From Sulfurimonas sp. CG01_land_8_20_14_3_00_36_23 (GTDB lineage Bacteria; Campylobacterota; Campylobacteria; Campylobacterales; Sulfurimonadaceae): a stretch of 64,000 nt of DNA. Positions 45,024 through 52,928 of the stretch are shown piece after piece. The notes beneath the pieces were generated by a model, which was not told the origin of the DNA, ran no database searches, and saw only the letters and a list, made by a program, of their open reading frames with translations. The stretch spans positions 1-64,000 of the forward strand of contig PETN01000007.1 in the NCBI GenBank assembly GCA_002781365.1, given 5' to 3'. Position 1 is the first letter of the stretch, and each line of letters starts with the position of its first letter. The position numbers and the translations under genes are program-made.

Positions 45024-45809
45024 TCACCCGAATTTTCCAGTTATATACTCTTCTGTAAGTTTTTCTCTTGGAGTGACAAACATATCTTCCGTTTTGCCCA
45101 GCTCAATAAGCTCTCCTAAATACATAAACCCTGTATAGTCACTTACTCTAGCGGCTTGTTGCATATTGTGCGTAACAATGATGATAGAGACTCTCTCTTT
45201 GAGTTCAACTATCAGCTCTTCAATCCCTGAAGTAGAGATAGGGTCTAACGCAGAAGTTGGTTCATCAAAAAGAAGCACTTCAGGTTCAACTGCAATAGCA
45301 CGAGCGATACAAAGTCTCTGTTGTTGACCACCAGAGAGTCCATTTGCATCATGTTTAAGTCTATCTTTTACCTCTTTCCAAATCGCTGCATCTTTAAGAG
45401 CTTTCTCAACTCTGTCACTTAGTTCACTCTTGTTTTTCATCCCTTGAAGTCTCATACCATAAGCAACATTGTCAAAAATGCTCATAGGAAAGGCTGTAGG
45501 TTTTTGAAAAATCATTCCTATCTGTATTCTAAGGTTGATTAAGTCCTCTTTCTCTTGCAAGATATTTCTACCTTTAAAGAGAATTTCTCCATCATATTTA
45601 TTCCCTGGATAGAGGTCGTGCATACGATTAAAACTTCTCAGAAGTGTTGTTTTACCACAGCCTGATGGTCCAATAAGTGCAGTAATGCTATGTTTTGCAA
45701 TAGGCATAGTTAATTTTTTAATACTCGCTTGTTCCGCAGATGCATATGTAAACTCGAAATCTTTTACCTCAAGTGTTTTTTCTTCTAGTATTTCAGCAAT
45801 AGTTGCCAT
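45024..45809 (-). CDS. pstB: Phosphate ABC transporter ATPase
   Basis: A 261-residue ATPase. [64 protein letters not shown] and [22 protein letters not shown] are the PstB-specific forms of the ABC motifs. Third gene of the pst operon, 3 nt after pstA. Confidence 0.97.
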   Translation of the reverse strand: MATIAEILEEKTLEVKDFEFTYASAEQASIKKLTMPIAKHSITALIGPSGCGKTTLLRSFNRMHDLYPGNKYDGEILFKGRNILQEKEDLINLRIQIGMIFQKPTAFPMSIFDNVAYGMRLQGMKNKSELSDRVEKALKDAAIWKEVKDRLKHDANGLSGGQQQRLCIARAIAVEPEVLLFDEPTSALDPISTSGIEELIVELKERVSIIIVTHNMQQAARVSDYTGFMYLGELIELGKTEDMFVTPREKLTEEYITGKFG

Positions 45810-45812
45810 ATT

Positions 45813-46655
45813 TTATTTACCCCTTTTCTTTAATAAAAATAGTCTTCCAAGTATATTGAGACCTAAAATAAACATACTTAATATGAATGCGGCTGCCCAA
45901 CCGAGTTTTTGCCAATCTTCATAAGGCGATGTTGCATAATTAAACATTGTTACTGTAAGTGATGCCATAGGCTCATTCATATTCGTATTTAAAAAATTAT
46001 CATTAAATGATGTAAAAAGCAGTGGTGCAGTCTCTCCTGCTACACGTGCTACACCTAAAAGAATACCAGTCAATATTCCAGCTTTTGCTCCACGATAGAC
46101 AACTTGCATAATAACCTTATACTTTGGAGCACCAAGAGCAAATGCAGCTTCGCGAAGCGTGGAAGGAACCAATTGAAGCATATCATCTGTAGTTCTTAAA
46201 ATGATTGGTAACATAATTATTGTGAGTGCAATAGAGCCTGCCCATCCACTAAAATGACCCATTGGAGCGACAACGACGGCATACACAAAAGCACCTATTA
46301 CGATACTTGGGGCACTCATCATAATATCTGAAATATCACGGATTGTTTCAGCTAATTTTGATTGTTGTCCATACTCACTTAGATAGGTTCCTGCTAAAAT
46401 ACCTAGAGGAACACCAAAGAAAGTAGCAACTCCCACAATCATCAGCTGTCCGATAAGTGCATGTTTCAAGCCACTCTCTTCATATCCTGGAGGTGCACCC
46501 TCTTGTGAGAAAATATTCCAACTTAGGGCATCGACTCCATTTAAAATCAACACGCCTAAAATCCAAAACAAAAAGCCAATCCCTATAATGGCTGAGAGCG
46601 TTGAGAGCATCATGACTATATTATTTACAATAATTCTTTTTTGCGTATGTGTCAT
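45813..46655 (-). CDS. pstA: Phosphate ABC transporter permease PstA
   Basis: A 280-residue inner-membrane permease with six helices. The coupling loop is LREAAFALGAPKYKVIMQVVYRGAKAGILTGILLGVARVAGETAPLLFT. Its start shares a base with the pstC stop. Confidence 0.95.
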   Translation of the reverse strand: MTHTQKRIIVNNIVMMLSTLSAIIGIGFLFWILGVLILNGVDALSWNIFSQEGAPPGYEESGLKHALIGQLMIVGVATFFGVPLGILAGTYLSEYGQQSKLAETIRDISDIMMSAPSIVIGAFVYAVVVAPMGHFSGWAGSIALTIIMLPIILRTTDDMLQLVPSTLREAAFALGAPKYKVIMQVVYRGAKAGILTGILLGVARVAGETAPLLFTSFNDNFLNTNMNEPMASLTVTMFNYATSPYEDWQKLGWAAAFILSMFILGLNILGRLFLLKKRGK

Positions 46656-47524
46656 TATGCAATCCTTTTTCTACGTAAAAAGTAAAATTTTGCAATCGAT
46701 ATAATTGTAAAACTGATAATAAGGAGTAAAAGTGACAACTCAAAAAGAGAGGAGTAGTAAAGTCCTGAATCTGCCTCATTAAACTCATTAGCAAGCGTAA
46801 CAGGAATGGAAGTCGCAGGAGCTGTAATATCTAGAGAGATATTATGAACATTACCCATAACAAAAGTGACCGCCATTGTTTCACCAATTGCACGACCAAG
46901 TGCTAAGATAAAAGAGCCAATGATACCTGCTTTTGCATATGGAATAATGATATCTTTTATAACATCCCACTTTGTTCCACCAAGCGCATATGCTGACTCT
47001 TTAAGTATATCTGGTGTTGTGTTCATAGCATCGCGTGTAACTGCGGCCATAAATGGAAGAATCATAATCGAGAGCACAATCCCTGCTGTAAGCATACTTA
47101 TCCCAATTCCACCAACATGGTCACGAATGATTGGCACAAAGTAAAAAAGTCCCCACATCCCGTAGATGACTGATGGTATTGCTGCTAAAAGCTCTATTGA
47201 AACACCCACAGGAGATTTCAATTTTGCTGGTGCTAATTCACTTAAAAAGATTGCAACACCGATTGCCAGAGGCACAGCCAAAACCATTGCAATAAAAGTT
47301 GATAAAACAGAACCGTAAATTGCAGGTAGTGCCCCAAATTTTTCTAGATTTGGTGCCCATTTTGTCTCTGTTACAAAATCAAACCCAAGAGCAGTAATAG
47401 ACTCCATGGAGTTTTGTAGTAGAACAGTAAAAATCCATGCTACAAGCAATAAAATTGACATAGCAACAAATCTACTTGCATATCTAAAAAGTTTATCTAT
47501 AAAAATACTCAAGTTTATCTCCAA
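46655..47524 (-). CDS. pstC: Phosphate ABC transporter permease PstC
   Basis: A 289-residue permease; coupling loop LKESAYALGGTKWDVIKDIIIPYAKAGIIGSFILALGRAIGETMAV. First gene of the minus-strand pst operon, behind a Pho-box-type promoter shared with nothing else on that strand. The binding protein gene pstS lies 2 kb away in the opposite direction, beyond the two ppk2 genes, instead of heading the operon. Confidence 0.95.
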   Translation of the reverse strand: MEINLSIFIDKLFRYASRFVAMSILLLVAWIFTVLLQNSMESITALGFDFVTETKWAPNLEKFGALPAIYGSVLSTFIAMVLAVPLAIGVAIFLSELAPAKLKSPVGVSIELLAAIPSVIYGMWGLFYFVPIIRDHVGGIGISMLTAGIVLSIMILPFMAAVTRDAMNTTPDILKESAYALGGTKWDVIKDIIIPYAKAGIIGSFILALGRAIGETMAVTFVMGNVHNISLDITAPATSIPVTLANEFNEADSGLYYSSLFELSLLLLIISFTIISIAKFYFLRRKRIA

Positions 47525-47539
47525 TTTAAAAAGTCACTA

Positions 47540-47573
47540 ATTCTAAGAAATAATGGTTACAAATAGGTTACCA
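47540..47573 (-). promoter_or_regulatory. Pho-box promoter of pstC
   Basis: On the minus strand TGGTAACCTAT and TTGTAACCATT are two 11-bp half-sites (47573-47552), then 6 nt, then the -10 box TAGAAT (47545-47540). The 11-bp spacing fits a PhoB-type dimer bound in the -35 zone. Confidence 0.75.
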
Positions 47574-47678
47574 AAATATTCTAAAATTAAATAATAGATT
47601 AAGAAACATAAGACTATAGTTTACTAAAAAAAGGCTTTCGTAGCAAAGTTTATAGTTGGATTAAAGGGAAAAACAGTA

Positions 47679-48575
47679 ATGGAACACAGTGAAGAACACG
47701 CATTTGAAATAGATGGGGCAGAAGTTTCATTAAAAGAGCTCATTGCTCTCTACAGAAAAACAAATGTTAAAGAGGCTTTTTTTACGAAAGCTAAACAAAA
47801 AAGAGCGGATGAGCAGAAATTAAAACCTTATCAAGCAGAGCTTATTAAGTTACAAAAATATCTTGAAACAACAAAACAAAAAATGATTATTCTTTTTGAA
47901 GGTCGTGATGCAGCTGGAAAAGGTGGTACGATTAGAAGAATCACTAGATATATGGATGAGAAACATTACCGTGTAGTTGCTCTTGGCAAGCCGACTGAAC
48001 AGCAAAAAAGCCAATGGTTTTACCAAAAATATGTGCAACATTTTCCTACTGCTGGAGAAATTGTTCTCTTTGATAGAAGCTGGTATAATCGAGCGATGGT
48101 TGAATCCGTTTTTAATTTTTGTACTCCCCAAGAGTATGAAAATTTCATGGATGGGGTAAAGGGTTTTGAAAATGACCTTACACGCCATGGAATCATCCTG
48201 ATTAAACTCTACTTTAGTGTTACGAAAGTGGAACAAGCAAGAAGATTTGAGCGACGCAAAAATGATCCACTTAGACAGTGGAAACTGAGCGAAATAGATC
48301 TTCAAGCCCAAGAAAAATGGGATGAATTTACAACTACAAAATACAATATGATTAAGCAGACACATTCTCACAATGCTCCTTGGACAATTATCAGGTCCAA
48401 AGATAAACAAAAAGCAAGAATCGAGTCTTTAAAGGTGATTTTAAACTCTGTGGATTATGATGGAAGGGAAGAGAGTTTAAACTATGCCCTAGACCCTAAG
48501 ATAGTAATATCTGGGGCAAGAGAGATAGAAATTATGGATGCGCAAGTCTTAAGTAGTGGTAAATTTATAGGATAG
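47679..48575 (+). CDS. ppk2: Polyphosphate kinase 2, first copy
   Basis: A 298-residue PPK2-family enzyme that transfers phosphate between polyphosphate and nucleotides. Walker A-like ILFEGRDAAGKGGTIRRITRYM, then EIVLFDRSWYNRAMVE (Walker B region) and the lid FERRKNDPLRQWKLSEIDLQA. It has an N-terminal extension of about 40 residues not seen in the next copy. The genes are divergent from pstC and 14 nt apart from the second ppk2. Direction (NTP-making or polyP-making) cannot be read from the sequence. Confidence 0.92.
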   Translation: MEHSEEHAFEIDGAEVSLKELIALYRKTNVKEAFFTKAKQKRADEQKLKPYQAELIKLQKYLETTKQKMIILFEGRDAAGKGGTIRRITRYMDEKHYRVVALGKPTEQQKSQWFYQKYVQHFPTAGEIVLFDRSWYNRAMVESVFNFCTPQEYENFMDGVKGFENDLTRHGIILIKLYFSVTKVEQARRFERRKNDPLRQWKLSEIDLQAQEKWDEFTTTKYNMIKQTHSHNAPWTIIRSKDKQKARIESLKVILNSVDYDGREESLNYALDPKIVISGAREIEIMDAQVLSSGKFIG

Positions 48576-48589
48576 AGTGTAAAACGATT

Positions 48590-49426
48590 ATGAAAAAAAA
48601 TAAAAAGAGTGACAAAAATAGAGATGGAAAGGTTCAAGTCTGGGTGAAAGAAGAGACCTTAGCATATGACAAGGAGCTCTTAAAACTTCAAGTAGAACTT
48701 CTTAAATTTCAAAACCATGTCAAAGAGCAAGGTCTTAAAATTCTCATGATTTTTGAAGGTCGTGATGCTGCGGGGAAAGGCGGCACGATTAAAAGAATCA
48801 CAGAACATCTCAATCCAAGGGGTGCAAGGGTAGTCGCCTTGGAAAAACCAAGCGACAAAGAGACTACGCAGTGGTATTTTCAAAGATATGTCACCCACTT
48901 GCCTGCAGCTGGAGAGATAGTAATGTTTGACAGGAGTTGGTATAACCGTTCCATGGTTGAGCCTGTTATGGGCTTTTGTACAGAGAGAGAACATCATAAG
49001 TTTTTAAACGATGCACCTAAATTTGAAAAAATGATAGTAGATGAAGATATTAAAATTTTTAAATTTTATTTTTCAGTATCTAAAGCTGAACAGGCAAAAA
49101 GATTTAAAGAGAGAGAAACAGACCCTTTAAAACAGTATAAGTTTTCCGCTGTAGATAAAGAGTCTCAAAAGTTATGGAACGAATACTCACTAGCAAAATT
49201 CATGATGCTTAGCTCAACGCACACTATCGTTGCTCCATGGACAGTTATAAAAAGTGATGACAAAAAAAAGGCGAGAATTAACTGTATAAAACATATACTC
49301 AACTATGTTGACTATCCAGATAAAATCAAAGATAATGAGATAGTTGTTGATAAGGATATTGTTATTTTTGGAAGAGATGAAGCTATAGCTATGGAGAAAA
49401 AGTTTAAATTTTCACTCAAACCATAA
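48590..49426 (+). CDS. ppk2: Polyphosphate kinase 2, second copy
   Basis: A 278-residue PPK2 with MIFEGRDAAGKGGTIKRITEHLNPRGARVVAL, EIVMFDRSWYNRSMVEP and FKERETDPLKQYKFSAVDKESQ. It is a tandem paralog of the preceding gene, and its stop codon abuts the Pho box of pstS by 2 nt. Having two PPK2 genes between pstC and pstS puts polyphosphate metabolism within the phosphate-uptake locus; the two may differ in nucleotide preference. Confidence 0.92.
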   Translation: MKKNKKSDKNRDGKVQVWVKEETLAYDKELLKLQVELLKFQNHVKEQGLKILMIFEGRDAAGKGGTIKRITEHLNPRGARVVALEKPSDKETTQWYFQRYVTHLPAAGEIVMFDRSWYNRSMVEPVMGFCTEREHHKFLNDAPKFEKMIVDEDIKIFKFYFSVSKAEQAKRFKERETDPLKQYKFSAVDKESQKLWNEYSLAKFMMLSSTHTIVAPWTVIKSDDKKKARINCIKHILNYVDYPDKIKDNEIVVDKDIVIFGRDEAIAMEKKFKFSLKP

Positions 49427-49428
49427 GA

Positions 49429-49462
49429 TTGTAATCTGCTTGTAACATTGTAGTTTTATAAT
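49429..49462 (+). promoter_or_regulatory. Pho-box promoter of pstS
   Basis: TTGTAATCTGC and TTGTAACATTG (49429-49450) are adjacent 11-bp direct repeats; 6 nt later comes TATAAT (49457-49462). Same geometry as the pstC and porin promoters. Confidence 0.8.
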
Positions 49463-49495
49463 TTCGCCATCTTAACACTACAAAAGGAAACAACA

Positions 49496-50500
49496 ATGTT
49501 CAAGCGTATCGCTTCTGCTGCTCTTATCGCAGCTGTAACTCTTACTTCATCTTTCGCGGAAGATAAAATCAATGGTGCTGGTGCATCTTTCCCAGCTCCT
49601 GTTTACTATGACTGGGCTTATAACTACAAAGCTGACACTAAAAACAGTGTAAACTACCAATCTATTGGTTCTGGTGGCGGTATCAAACAAATTACTAAAA
49701 GAGTTGTAGATTTTGGTGCAACGGATGCTGCTTTAACTACTTTAAAATTAGCAAAAGCAAATTTATTTCAATTTCCAGCAGTTATTGGTTCAATTGTTGT
49801 TGCTTTCAATGTTGAAGGCATCGCTGATGAGACTTTAAAATTAACGAATGCACAAGTTGCAGATATTTTCGCAGGTAAAATCACTATGTGGAATGACCCA
49901 GCTATCGTAGCTAACAACCAAGGTGTGCAACTTCCAAATCAAAAAATAGTTGTAGTTCACCGTTCAGACGGGTCTGGTACAACTTTTAACTTTACTTACT
50001 ATCTTAGTGAAAGTTCAGAGAACTGGAAAAACAACTATGGAGCAGGTAAAGCAATTGACTGGGCTACAGGTATTGGTGGAAAAGGGAATGAGGGTGTTTC
50101 TAACATAGTAAAACAAACTCCTTATTCAATTGGCTATATTGAAAATGCTTACAAAGAGAAAAACAATCTTTCAGCAGCTGTACTTCAAACTGCAAGCGGT
50201 AAATGGGTAAAAGCAACTGAAGATAACTTCAAAGCTGCTGCAAAGTATGCAACTTGGACAAAAAAGCAACATTTTTACTCTGTTTTAGCACTCCAAGCAG
50301 GTGACACTTCATACCCAATCGTTGCAGCTACATTTATTCTTCTTCCTAGAGAAGGTGGCGAGATGAACAAAAAAGTAATCGCTTTTTATGACTATGCTTT
50401 CAAAAATGGTGACGAATCTGCTAAGAAATTAGGTTACATCCCACTTCCAGAAGAAACTAAAAAAATGATTAGAGAGTATTGGGCAACTAATATTCAATAA
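49496..50500 (+). CDS. pstS: Phosphate-binding protein PstS
   Basis: Periplasmic binding protein of 334 residues with signal peptide 1-21 (TLTSSFA). INGAGASFPAPVYYDWAYNYK, SIGSGGGIKQI, DFGATDAAL and VHRSDGSGTTFNFTYYLS line the phosphate site. It is monocistronic, with a Pho box upstream and a strong terminator downstream, fitting high expression under phosphate limitation. Confidence 0.97.
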   Translation: MFKRIASAALIAAVTLTSSFAEDKINGAGASFPAPVYYDWAYNYKADTKNSVNYQSIGSGGGIKQITKRVVDFGATDAALTTLKLAKANLFQFPAVIGSIVVAFNVEGIADETLKLTNAQVADIFAGKITMWNDPAIVANNQGVQLPNQKIVVVHRSDGSGTTFNFTYYLSESSENWKNNYGAGKAIDWATGIGGKGNEGVSNIVKQTPYSIGYIENAYKEKNNLSAAVLQTASGKWVKATEDNFKAAAKYATWTKKQHFYSVLALQAGDTSYPIVAATFILLPREGGEMNKKVIAFYDYAFKNGDESAKKLGYIPLPEETKKMIREYWATNIQ

Positions 50501-50536
50501 TCCAGAGTTAACATTTCATTTATTCCCCCTCCCTTT

Positions 50537-50577
50537 AAAGAGTTTCGCGTCCTGACCCGCGGAACTCTTTTTTTTTT
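50537..50577 (+). terminator. Strong terminator of pstS
   Basis: AAAGAGTTTCGCG - 8 nt - CGCGGAACTCTTT makes a 13-bp stem with one G-U pair, followed by at least seven T. Confidence 0.93.
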
Positions 50578-50622
50578 AATTTCCTAACCTTTAAAACTTC
50601 AAAAATCAAAAATCAAAATCAT

Positions 50623-50636
50623 TTAGCATGTGGAAA
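50623..50636 (+). repeat. Near-exact copy of the dispersed 14-mer
   Basis: TTAGCATGTGGAAA, one mismatch, in the gap between the pstS terminator and the Pho box of the porin. The same one-base variant occurs at 996-1009. Confidence 0.85.
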
Positions 50637-50671
50637 TATCTACATAAAGAACAACTACTTTAACGTCTGTT

Positions 50672-50705
50672 TTGTAATCATTATGTAACCTAAGCACTTT
50701 ATAAT
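50672..50705 (+). promoter_or_regulatory. Pho-box promoter of the porin gene
   Basis: TTGTAATCATT and ATGTAACCTAA (50672-50693), 6 nt, TATAAT (50700-50705). The match to the pstS promoter in sequence and spacing is close. Confidence 0.8.
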
Positions 50706-50735
50706 GCTGACAACAAAAAAACAAGGAACTCAAAA

Positions 50736-51899
50736 ATGAAAAAAATCGTTTTATCGACTATTGCTGCTATTGCAGTTGGTGTTACTAGCTTAAGTGCAGG
50801 ACAACAGTTTTATGTAAACGAAGACGGACAAGTGTTTACAACTTCTGCGACAGATCGCATAGCAATTGATCAAAAAGAGACGGATGTATTCTCTCATGCT
50901 GATAAACTAAAGTTTAACGGTTTAGCGTATTTAGGTTTAACTAGCACGGACTATAGAGCTGCTGAGAGTTCTAAAGCTGACACAAGCAAGTTTGAACTTC
51001 GTCGTGCTTACTTTCAACTTAAAGCGTATCTTTTAGAAGATAAAAAAAGTTATTACCGTGTAACTATGGATGCGACAAATGTAGCTGGTTACCAAACTGT
51101 TATCCTTAAATACGCTTATCTTTACTTAAATAATGTTTTACCTTTCACAGGTGTTGAGTTAGGTCAAGTTCACCGTCCATGGATTGATTATGAAGAGCAT
51201 AACTCATGGGGTTACCGTGATATTCAAAAAGTATTTGTTGAAGAGAAAAACACAGCACACTTAACAAACTCAGCGGACTTAGGTTTTAACTTCAAAACAA
51301 AAACTAAATATTTTGATAGTGAAATTGGTATGTTCCAAGGTGAGGGTTACCATACTGCAGAAGCAAACAATGATGGTATGTCTTTAGAGTGGAGAGCAAC
51401 TGCACACCTTTTAGGTGTAAATGGTAAAGATAAATTTACAAAAAAAACATATGCTGATGTATCTTTTTATGGTCAATACAATACAAGACATACGGCTGAT
51501 ACTGCGGCAAAATCAGGCTATTCAGATTTAGTATTTGGTGGTTTACATGCAGTATTTAATACGCCAGCATTCCAAATAGCAGGTCAATATATTCTCTCTA
51601 CTGATACATCAGATGTAACTGGCGAAGTATCTAAACAAGCTGGTTCAGGTTACAATGCACATACTATAGCTCGTTTTGGTTCAGACCATCAATATGCTGT
51701 TCTAGGTCGTTATGATTCATGGACTGCTAATAAATTTATTGATGCGGACGAAGTTGAAAACAGAACATATACTCTTGGTGCTTCATGGCAACAAAATGAA
51801 AATGTACAATGGGTAGCAAATGTTACAACTACAGATAATCAAAATAACAGTAGCTTAAATGCTAATATGTACATGCTTACAGCACAAGTAGAGTTCTAG
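50736..51899 (+). CDS. OprP/OprO-like porin, probably phosphate-starvation inducible
   Basis: A 387-residue outer-membrane protein. Signal peptide 1-21 (VTSLSAG). FELRRAYFQLKAYLLEDKKSYYRVTMDATN is the conserved strand pair of phosphate-selective porins (PF07396-like), and the protein ends ...MYMLTAQVEF with the terminal Phe. The Pho box upstream supports a role in anion or phosphate entry. Family assignment is by pattern; substrate selectivity is inferred from regulation. Confidence 0.82.
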   Translation: MKKIVLSTIAAIAVGVTSLSAGQQFYVNEDGQVFTTSATDRIAIDQKETDVFSHADKLKFNGLAYLGLTSTDYRAAESSKADTSKFELRRAYFQLKAYLLEDKKSYYRVTMDATNVAGYQTVILKYAYLYLNNVLPFTGVELGQVHRPWIDYEEHNSWGYRDIQKVFVEEKNTAHLTNSADLGFNFKTKTKYFDSEIGMFQGEGYHTAEANNDGMSLEWRATAHLLGVNGKDKFTKKTYADVSFYGQYNTRHTADTAAKSGYSDLVFGGLHAVFNTPAFQIAGQYILSTDTSDVTGEVSKQAGSGYNAHTIARFGSDHQYAVLGRYDSWTANKFIDADEVENRTYTLGASWQQNENVQWVANVTTTDNQNNSSLNANMYMLTAQVEF

Positions 51900-51945
51900 A
51901 AAACAAAGTTTTTAATTTTCATCCCTTTTCCCCCTTCCCTTATTT

Positions 51946-51979
51946 TGTGTAAAGCCTTTTATGGCTTTACACAAATTTT
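51946..51979 (+). terminator. Terminator of the porin gene
   Basis: TGTGTAAAGCC-TTTTAT-GGCTTTACACA is a perfect 11-bp stem followed by AATTTT, 46 nt after the stop. The exact 14-mer at 51977 begins inside its tail. Confidence 0.85.
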
Positions 51980-51990
51980 CCACATGCCAA
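51977..51990 (-). repeat. Exact copy of the dispersed 14-mer
   Basis: TTTCCACATGCCAA directly after the terminator of the porin gene, in the intergenic region before the diiron-protein gene. Confidence 0.95.
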
Positions 51991-52134
51991 TATCTCTTTT
52001 ATATATAGCTAATCACAATAACCATACTAAACATTCAGTCGCATAACAGCTAAATAAAAACATCAGTTTTAAATAGTAAACATATTTTCATTTATCATCA
52101 GTTATAATCATCGTATTAACACAAAGGTAGGTGT

Positions 52135-52917
52135 ATGTCTAAAAATTTAATCACTGAAAATATGTATACAACTGTTGATTCTATGGATACTATTTTGCTA
52201 CATGAGTCTGATGGACATAAAATTTATTGGATGGGAATCGAAGAAGAGACAGCATTTAGATGTAATGTCTATCTTATTGAAGATAATGATGAATATATAT
52301 TAGTCGACCCTGGTAGCAGAATCTATCATGAAGAGCTGAAAAAAAGAGTCTCTACCATTGTTGACCCAAAGAAAATCAGTGGGCTTATACTATGCCATCA
52401 AGATTCAGATGTAGCTGCTTCAATGGTTGATTGGCTGGATGTCAATAGTGAAATTCAAATCATTACATCTAAACGTGCGAATGTCTTGCTCCCTTACTAT
52501 GGAAGAAGTGATTACAGCTTTTATGATATCGCAGAGGAAGGGGTGTATACATTTAAAAGTGGGAGAGTCTTGAAATTTATAGAAGCTCCTTTTTTGCATT
52601 TTCCAGGTGCATTTACGACTTTAGATACAACCGCGAACATGCTTTTTTCTGGAGATATATGGGCTGCTTTAGATATAGAGTGGAACTTGGTTGTGAGTGA
52701 TTTTGAAGCACACAAATCCAATATGGATCTTTTTCATATTGATTACATGGCATCCAATGTTGCTTCAAAAGGGTATGCTAGAAAAATAGAAAAAGAGCTT
52801 ATCGAAGCGATACTTCCGCAACATGGCTCAATCATAAATAGTGAAAATATACCAAACGCGATTGAATACTTGAAAAATTTGCAATGTGGTTTAGACATTG
52901 CATACAGTGACCTATAG
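52135..52917 (+). CDS. Diiron O2-binding (ODP/FDP-type) metallo-beta-lactamase-fold protein
   Basis: A 260-residue stand-alone beta-lactamase-fold domain. Metal ligands: H88-x-D90-x-D92 (LCHQDSDVA), H155, D174 and H230. The intervals 92 to 155 (63) and 155 to 174 (19) equal those of flavodiiron proteins; Asp replaces the usual Glu at the second position. No flavodoxin domain follows, as in the ODP sensors that bind O2 reversibly and signal to chemotaxis or transduction proteins. The next gene, 11 nt away, encodes a GGDEF-EAL protein, so this is probably an O2 sensor feeding c-di-GMP. The enzyme alternative (O2 or NO reduction) needs an external flavin donor. Confidence 0.8.
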   Translation: MSKNLITENMYTTVDSMDTILLHESDGHKIYWMGIEEETAFRCNVYLIEDNDEYILVDPGSRIYHEELKKRVSTIVDPKKISGLILCHQDSDVAASMVDWLDVNSEIQIITSKRANVLLPYYGRSDYSFYDIAEEGVYTFKSGRVLKFIEAPFLHFPGAFTTLDTTANMLFSGDIWAALDIEWNLVVSDFEAHKSNMDLFHIDYMASNVASKGYARKIEKELIEAILPQHGSIINSENIPNAIEYLKNLQCGLDIAYSDL

Positions 52918-52928
52918 AAAGTGAAAAT

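Noticed and set aside
47574-47678. Pho box for the ppk2 genes on the plus strand
   Set aside because: The only 11-bp repeat in the gap is oriented to pstC; a TATAGT box near 47615 has no repeat in front of it.
47850-48997. Long minus-strand reading frames opposite both ppk2 genes
   Set aside because: They mirror the strongly conserved coding sequence of the two paralogs and have no ribosome site; both are shadows of ppk2.
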